A DNA stretch of 8,880 nucleotides. Origin: CAXTTV01 sp964247295. Its GTDB lineage: Bacteria > Chloroflexota > Ktedonobacteria > Ktedonobacterales > Ktedonobacteraceae. Position 1 is the first letter of the stretch. Each line of letters starts with the position of its first letter. The position numbers and the translations under genes were made by a program. The stretch covers positions 1 to 8,880 of the forward strand of contig CAXTTV010000198.1 in assembly GCA_964247295.1 (NCBI GenBank). The letters are read 5' to 3'. Below, one piece after another: positions 4,902 through 8,880 of this stretch. Under the pieces are notes generated by a model, which worked only from the letters and a program-made list of their open reading frames with translations, did not search any database and was not told the DNA's origin.

Positions 4902-5438
4902 TCAGGGGGTTAAAGAAACAGGACCAGATTGAACGGCCACGGCGATCGCGATCGAAAGCCCCTGGAGATCCGCGATACTGACATCAAAAGCACTGATGCC
5001 CAGATCCAGGGCACGCTGCTTCGCCTTACCATGCAGGCGAACTCCTGGTTTGCCGCTTCTAATCTGGGCAATCTCCATCTCTTTCCAGGCAACACCCCGC
5101 AGGCCAGTACCCAGGGCCTTACTGATTGCCTCTTTCGCGGCGAAGCGGCCAGAGATCCTGGTAATTTTGCCCCGACACTGCCAGATCTCGATATCGGTCA
5201 GGATGCGCTTCAAGAAACGTTCGCCATGACGGTCAAATACCTTCTGGACCCGAGCCACCTCGATGATATCGACGCCCACGCCGACGTTCACTCCCTGAGG
5301 GAGTGTGAGAGGAGCGGGTAACCCGGTAAGCCCTCCTGGACCGAAAAGCCAGCCAGGAGGTGGAACTCCTGGCTGGCCGACAAGCGGCGTGAAGATAAGC
5401 GGCTGGCCCGCTCCTACCTCTTCGTCACTAGTCTCCAT
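4902..5438 (-). CDS. acpS: Holo-[acyl-carrier-protein] synthase with N-terminal extension
   Basis: AcpS transfers 4'-phosphopantetheine from CoA to a serine of acyl carrier protein, activating it for fatty-acid or polyketide synthesis. The family's metal/CoA motifs are visible: GVGVDIIEVARV (D57, E60) and GRFAAKEAISKALGTG (K102, E103). The catalytic part, from about residue 51, is 128 residues, the usual AcpS length. Before it sits an unusual 50-residue Gly/Pro/Leu-rich extension (for example GQPGVPPPGWLFGPGGLTGL) encoded by palindromic DNA. The near-universal C-terminal SH pair is replaced: this protein reads VSIADLQGLSIAIA. The ATG at 5438 is well supported by AGAGGAA a few nt upstream. A GTG at codon 50 is a possible alternative start but has AGGG almost touching it. 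The gene overlaps the end of the dehydrogenase gene by 11 nt, so translational coupling is likely. The family call is firm; activity is slightly uncertain. Confidence 0.92.
   Translation of the reverse strand: METSDEEVGAGQPLIFTPLVGQPGVPPPGWLFGPGGLTGLPAPLTLPQGVNVGVGVDIIEVARVQKVFDRHGERFLKRILTDIEIWQCRGKITRISGRFAAKEAISKALGTGLRGVAWKEMEIAQIRSGKPGVRLHGKAKQRALDLGISAFDVSIADLQGLSIAIAVAVQSGPVSLTP
5289..5305. repeat. Small palindrome at the junction of extension and AcpS core
   Basis: CACTCCC (5289-5295) and its complement (5299-5305) flank a 3-nt loop, exactly where the coding sequence passes from the Gly/Pro-rich extension to the conserved start of AcpS (around codon 50). Confidence 0.5.
5348..5377. 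repeat. Perfect 12-bp inverted repeat inside the acpS extension
   Basis: GCCAGCCAGGAG (5348-5359) and its complement (5366-5377) are separated by 6 nt and lie in frame within the extension, encoding GQPGVPPPGW. Related pieces (CTCCTGG at 5333-5339 and a second GGCCAGCC copy on the minus strand near 5400) suggest a short palindromic element rather than ordinary coding DNA. Confidence 0.6.
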
Positions 5439-6846
5439 TTATTTCCTCTAGGAGTTCCTGCTGCTCCACGATCTGAACGCGCTCCCCATCACTCTCATTA
5501 GAAGGAGTCACACTTGGAGCGGGGCCAGTACCACGACCCATGCCGCGATGGATAAAGCCCAGATTGTTCATTTCGCCAACATCATAGATATTGCGGCCAT
5601 CGATCAAGACTGGACGGCGCATCGAGTCGTGGATCTTCAACATATCCATCTCCTTAAACTCGTTCCACTCAGTGACCAGGAGCAGAGCATCAGCCTTCTG
5701 AGCAACCTGGTATGGGCCCTCGCAGAAGGTTACGGCATCCATATGGATGCCCATATGCTGCATGGCATCGCGAGCAGTCTCGGTCGCTACAGGATCATAC
5801 ACTTTCACAACGGCTCCCTGGGCCGTGACCCAGCGGATAATGTCCAGGGCCGGAGCCTCGCGCATATCGTCGGTGTTGGGTTTAAAAGCCAGGCCCAGAA
5901 TGCCGATCGTAGTACCGCGTAGCGAGCCCAGAATCGAGGTGAGCTTATCTACCATATGGCGGCGCTGGTCATGGTTGATCTCCATCACTGCATGCAGCAT
6001 CTGAGGATGCAGACCAGCCTCATCGGCCATATGAGCCAGGGCACGTACATCTTTGGGGAAACAACTGCCGCCGTAGCCCAGGCCAGCATCCAGGAAAGAG
6101 CGACCGATACGCTTATCATACCCCATACCGTCGGCAACCTCTTTAACATCAGCCCCCAGGCGCTCGCAGACCTGCGCGATCTCATTGATAAAAGAGATTT
6201 TTGTCGCCAGGAAGGCGTTCGAGGCATACTTAATCATCTCGGCTGTATACAGATCTGTAATCACAATTGGCGCGCGTAACGTCAGATAGAGAGTCGCGAC
6301 CTTACGAGCCGCCTCTTTATCGGAGGAGCCCAGAACCACACGATCGGGATACATGCAATCTTTCAGGGCCGAGCCTTCACGCAGAAATTCTGGATTAGAG
6401 ACAACGCTGAAGGTAATATCGTGCTTCAGGTTCTGCCGAATGATCCGGGCCACCACGTCACCGCTTCCGACCGGGACCGTACTTTTATTGATGATTACCG
6501 CCTCGTGGTCCAGCCCCTGAGCAATGCTTCGGGCCGCGCTCTCCACATAGCGCATATCGGCCCCATTTTTATCGGCACTGGTCGGCGTATTGACCGCGAT
6601 AAAGATAAATTTGGCGTCACGCAGACCTTCTTCGTAGCTGATGCTAAAGTTCAAACGGCCCGCGCGCATATTGCGCACAACCATCTCATCCAACCCTGGC
6701 TCATAGATTGGCAGAATACCTTTTTTCAGTCGCTCAATTTTCTCAGAAACAATATCAATACAGGTCACATGATTGCCCAGGTCAGCGAGGCAGGTACCTG
6801 TCACCAGACCCACATATCCTGTCCCAATTACACAGATATTAGACAC
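5428..6846 (-). CDS. ugd: UDP-glucose 6-dehydrogenase
   Basis: Oxidises UDP-glucose to UDP-glucuronate with two NAD+, supplying precursor for acidic surface polysaccharides; cytoplasmic. All family landmarks are in place over 472 residues: the Rossmann motif GTGYVGLVTGTCLADLG (8-24), FIAVNTPTS (82-90), KSTVPVGSGD (121-130), NPEFLREGSA (151-160), EMIKYASNAF (203-212), the catalytic cysteine in GYGGSCFPKDVRAL (C262, D266), GLAFKPNTDDMREAPALD (318-335) and the C-terminal LVTEWNEF and LIDGRNIYD. After about residue 440 there is a 30-residue acidic, low-complexity tail not typical of the family. The start is GTG at 6846-6844: AGAGGAG lies 7 nt upstream and the conserved first strand begins at codon 3. 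The gene lies 21 nt after the hydrolase gene and overlaps acpS by 11 nt. Close relatives using UDP-mannose or UDP-GlcNAc cannot be fully excluded, but the motifs favour UDP-glucose. Confidence 0.95.
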   Translation of the reverse strand: MSNICVIGTGYVGLVTGTCLADLGNHVTCIDIVSEKIERLKKGILPIYEPGLDEMVVRNMRAGRLNFSISYEEGLRDAKFIFIAVNTPTSADKNGADMRYVESAARSIAQGLDHEAVIINKSTVPVGSGDVVARIIRQNLKHDITFSVVSNPEFLREGSALKDCMYPDRVVLGSSDKEAARKVATLYLTLRAPIVITDLYTAEMIKYASNAFLATKISFINEIAQVCERLGADVKEVADGMGYDKRIGRSFLDAGLGYGGSCFPKDVRALAHMADEAGLHPQMLHAVMEINHDQRRHMVDKLTSILGSLRGTTIGILGLAFKPNTDDMREAPALDIIRWVTAQGAVVKVYDPVATETARDAMQHMGIHMDAVTFCEGPYQVAQKADALLLVTEWNEFKEMDMLKIHDSMRRPVLIDGRNIYDVGEMNNLGFIHRGMGRGTGPAPSVTPSNESDGERVQIVEQQELLEEINGD

Positions 6847-6867
6847 AATACCGCTCCTCTATTAAAG

Positions 6868-7524
6868 TCACAATAAATTCACAAAGGGATTCTCAGTTTT
6901 TTCTTCCAGAATGGTCGTAGACTCTCCATGTCCGGGGAAAACAACCAGTTCCTCGTCCAGGGTGTAAAGCGTCTCGATAATCGAGTTAAATATCTTTTCA
7001 TAACTACCACCAGGTAGATCTGTCCGGCCAATACCTCGATGAAACAAGGTATCACCCGCGAAAAGGCAATGGGAAGGACTCAGCAGGCTGACACTGCCTG
7101 GCGAGTGGCCGGGGGTATGCAACACTTCAAGTTTCAGGCTACCAAAAGAGAGAGTCTTACCCTCACGCAACAGAATATCCGGCTTGCGCCTGACTAAGGG
7201 AGCCGGACGACCAGCCATTAAAGCCATCCGGGGGTCAGTATACATAAAGAGATCGTCCGGGTGGATCGCCAGTGGCACCGGATACACCTCGCTCACAGCA
7301 TCAATCGCCCCAATGTGGTCAAAGTGCCCGTGAGTATTCAAAATGTATCTGGGAATCAGGTGCAGCTCCTGAATCGTTGCGAGAATCCTCTCCGGCTCCG
7401 CCCCAGGATCAATAATTACCGCTTCGCGCGTCTCTGGACAGGCATAAAGATAACAATTCTCTTCCAGCTCTCCCACCGTTAATACCCTGACAAGCGGCTT
7501 GCTCTGGTCTGGCAAACTAGCCAT
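6868..7524 (-). CDS. MBL-fold metallo-hydrolase, glyoxalase II-like
   Basis: A 218-residue soluble enzyme of the metallo-beta-lactamase fold, in the small glyoxalase II-like (YcbL-type) branch. The full metal-binding set is visible: THGHFDH (H65, H67, D69, H70), HTPGHSPG (H140), FAGDTLF (D158) and VFPGHG (H199). Two metal ions and a hydrolytic role on a thioester or related ester are therefore expected, but the physiological substrate is not evident. The C-terminal substrate-binding helices of classical glyoxalase II are absent, as is normal for this branch. The ATG at 7524 follows GGGGGGTAAG about 5-9 nt upstream, an acceptable but not ideal ribosome site. It is the first gene of the operon with ugd and acpS, behind an extended -10 promoter at 7594-7602. 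A metabolic link to those two genes is not obvious. Confidence 0.93.
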   Translation of the reverse strand: MASLPDQSKPLVRVLTVGELEENCYLYACPETREAVIIDPGAEPERILATIQELHLIPRYILNTHGHFDHIGAIDAVSEVYPVPLAIHPDDLFMYTDPRMALMAGRPAPLVRRKPDILLREGKTLSFGSLKLEVLHTPGHSPGSVSLLSPSHCLFAGDTLFHRGIGRTDLPGGSYEKIFNSIIETLYTLDEELVVFPGHGESTTILEEKTENPFVNLL

Positions 7525-7593
7525 TTATTCTTACCCCCCGGCCCCGCTTTTTCTTGCTACAGAGCCCCTATTCTTTGAGTAAAATTCGGGTAC

Positions 7594-7602
7594 ATTATAA
7601 CA
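7594..7602 (-). promoter_or_regulatory. Extended -10 promoter for the hydrolase-ugd-acpS operon
   Basis: On the minus strand the sequence reads TGTTATAAT: a perfect TATAAT preceded by the TGn extension, 70 nt before the start codon at 7524. No good -35 lies at 16-18 bp, which is tolerable for an extended -10 promoter. Transcription would begin near 7587. Confidence 0.6.
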
Positions 7603-7714
7603 TAAACCGCTTTAAGAAGAGCGTAGCATAGTAATGGGGTCCTATAGAGACATCGACATTTACAGATAAAACGGAGATATCAAACGTTTTGTCTTGTATC
7701 CCTAAAAATACGCT

Positions 7715-7743
7715 TTGGAGCTATACACTTTTTGTGCTAAAAT
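7715..7743 (+). promoter_or_regulatory. Candidate distal promoter of the plus-strand gene
   Basis: TTGGAG (7715-7720) and TAAAAT (7738-7743) are 17 bp apart, a good sigma-A match. It would give a leader of about 200 nt before the ATG at 7953. Confidence 0.45.
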
Positions 7744-7842
7744 AATGATACCGCTCCATAATAGATCTGCTTTTGCAGCATACACGAGAATACCCAGTCA
7801 TCCGTGTTTAATAAAGATAAAAAGAATGAGCATAGTGTAGGA

Positions 7843-7872
7843 TTGTAAGTATCTGGACTGTTCGCATATATT
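7843..7872 (+). promoter_or_regulatory. Candidate proximal promoter of the plus-strand gene
   Basis: TTGTAA (7843-7848) and TATATT (7867-7872) are 18 bp apart. It would give a leader of about 75 nt. Either this or the distal candidate, or both, could be used. Confidence 0.4.
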
Positions 7873-7952
7873 ACAGTAAAATCGGTAACAGAAGCGTACA
7901 TAAAACATAGCATGCATGAGTGGTACCGTAAGATCGGGAGGAAGACAGCTCT

Positions 7953-8880
7953 ATGTCGAACGAGCAATTTGAGCGGAAAATATATCGTAGAAGTCCGGGT
8001 CGTCAGTATGGCGACGATTTCGAGTCTCCATCGAAACGTCCCACGGATACTGGCAATCCCAGCCGCAGACCATCACAATCCGGCCAGAAGAGTCAGGTCG
8101 GCAGCAATACCGGCTCAACCCCTTCGAGTGCCGCTCGTCCAGATCTTCGTCGTACTCGCCAATTGATGCGCCAGAATATTCTCGCCAGTAAATCCAGAGG
8201 GGCTTCCTCAGAATATGATGAGGATGAAGACACGTTTCTGGATGATGAGCTTTCTGAGAGCAATCCTGATATCGACGATACCGATGATCCAACGTTGTTC
8301 AGACACCGTCACCAGTATACTCCGGGTGGACGGGCTGTCGCGCAGTCCTATCATTCCTCCCCAAACCAATCCCCCTATTATGAAGACGAGTATGAAGATA
8401 ACTCACCGGGCGAAGGCAATCAGGAGTATCAACCCTGGTACCCACAGCAGCAAGAGGTCATGAATGTAGAATCCGATCTCGGCTACAGCGATGCGGGAGA
8501 TCCCTATGCGTACGAAGATCCCCTGGAGCAAAGGATCAGCCAGGAGCAGACAATTGTGGCCCGCCCAGGTCGATATACAACCCGACGTTTAGAAGCTGAG
8601 GAAGATTACGAGTACGCGAATGAGCAAGTGGACGATCAAGCAGTTGAGGATGAAGATGAGCAAAAACGGCTTTCTCGCCGCCGCTTCTTGCGCAATGCCA
8701 GTGCGGTCGCCGTTGGTGGCGGGGCTGTGGCTCTGGCAGCCTATGAACTGGTCCCAAAGGCTTCTACGGCGGTCCAGGGTGCCAGCACGAATGTAGAGCA
8801 GCAGCTTCAACAATCGTTTCAACAAGGCTTGCAGAAAGGGGCCGATGATGCACGTAAGGAGATCCTCCAATCGCTGGGAC
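7953..8880 (+). CDS. Acidic, probably disordered protein with internal twin-arginine-like membrane segment (3' end beyond the window)
   Basis: The frame is open from ATG 7953 to the right edge, giving 309 residues. GGGAGGA about 10 nt upstream supports the start. Residues 1-235 are rich in D, E, S, P, Q, Y and R with almost no hydrophobic runs (for example SSEYDEDEDTFLDDELSES), so probably disordered and cytoplasmic. Then comes KRLSRRRFLRNASAVAVGGG (238-257): S241-R242-R243-R244-F245-L246 matches the Tat motif S-R-R-x-F-L, and an Ala/Gly/Val-rich segment to about 263 follows. After it is a Gln-rich, possibly coiled-coil stretch (VEQQLQQSFQQGLQKG). A Tat signal is normally at the extreme N-terminus, so this may be a membrane anchor with a long cytoplasmic arm. 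No internal start with a ribosome site was found near the motif. I do not recognise the family; the remainder lies outside the window. Confidence 0.8.
   Translation, partial: MSNEQFERKIYRRSPGRQYGDDFESPSKRPTDTGNPSRRPSQSGQKSQVGSNTGSTPSSAARPDLRRTRQLMRQNILASKSRGASSEYDEDEDTFLDDELSESNPDIDDTDDPTLFRHRHQYTPGGRAVAQSYHSSPNQSPYYEDEYEDNSPGEGNQEYQPWYPQQQEVMNVESDLGYSDAGDPYAYEDPLEQRISQEQTIVARPGRYTTRRLEAEEDYEYANEQVDDQAVEDEDEQKRLSRRRFLRNASAVAVGGGAVALAAYELVPKASTAVQGASTNVEQQLQQSFQQGLQKGADDARKEILQSLG

Larger units (their letters stand above)
7525..7952. other. Divergent intergenic region
   Basis: These 428 nt separate the minus-strand hydrolase operon from the plus-strand partial gene. They hold the promoters listed separately and are AT-rich in the right half. 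I see no tRNA, no small RNA with a terminator and no convincing small gene. A 76-codon open frame at 7737-7967 on the minus strand lies over the promoters, has no family features and overlaps the start of the plus-strand gene. Confidence 0.6.

Noticed and set aside
4929..5321. Plus-strand open frame of 130 codons
   Set aside because: Antisense to the acpS motifs; no start signal.
5956..6876. Several open frames opposite or within ugd
   Set aside because: The dehydrogenase motifs cover the whole stretch, so these are shadows.
7737..7967. Minus-strand open frame of 76 codons
   Set aside because: Covers the promoters of the plus-strand gene, is rich in Cys/Tyr/Phe without a pattern, and lacks a ribosome site.
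8536..8870. Minus-strand open frames near the right edge
   Set aside because: Opposite the plus-strand gene, whose frame is open for 309 codons with a good ribosome site.
1..8880. CRISPR array, tRNA/rRNA, insertion sequence or integrase attachment site
   Set aside because: No regularly spaced repeats, no cloverleaf or CCA-ending candidates, and no transposase or terminal inverted repeats were seen.

Overview
The window reads like a chromosomal segment of a Gram-positive-type, spore- or filament-forming bacterium with many secondary-metabolite genes. A Ktedonobacter-like member of the Chloroflexota is my best guess. The hints are a mersacidin/lichenicidin-type lanthipeptide locus beside an ArsR-DUF2087 regulator, intermediate GC content and good Shine-Dalgarno sites, but no rRNA or tRNA gene is present to confirm it. 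All genes except the last lie on the minus strand, so the minus-strand story runs from right to left. A run of 10 N at 2223-2232 shows the source is a draft assembly.

Left part (1-2500): a class II lanthipeptide locus. In transcription order it holds a degenerate second precursor (lanA2-like, 2046-2384, interrupted by the N run), a strong terminator hairpin (1964-2003), an intact precursor (lanA1-like, 1452-1718), an attenuator-like hairpin (1355-1394), and the first 435 residues of a LanM synthetase running off the left edge (1306 to 1). LanM would dehydrate Ser/Thr in the precursor core and form (methyl)lanthionine rings with its two Cys. The two precursors share leader sequence and about 110 nt of upstream DNA, so they are a tandem duplication. 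The second has lost the Gly-Gly cleavage region.

Middle part (2580-4900): three single-gene units on the minus strand. They are a stand-alone GAF-domain protein, an ArsR-type HTH plus DUF2087 regulator with its own terminator and a clear promoter/operator, and a Yip1-like multi-pass membrane protein. The regulator's operator is two tandem copies of TAGA-N6-TCTA laid over its own -10 element, which points to autoregulation.

Right part (4902-7524): a tight three-gene operon transcribed MBL-fold hydrolase -> UDP-glucose 6-dehydrogenase -> holo-ACP synthase (AcpS), with a 21-nt gap and then an 11-nt overlap. The dehydrogenase makes UDP-glucuronate for surface polysaccharide, and AcpS activates acyl carrier protein. 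AcpS carries an unusual Gly/Pro-rich N-terminal extension encoded by palindromic DNA. A 428-nt divergent promoter region (7525-7952) separates this operon from a plus-strand gene that runs off the right edge. That gene encodes a long acidic, probably disordered region followed by an internal twin-arginine-like motif and a hydrophobic segment.
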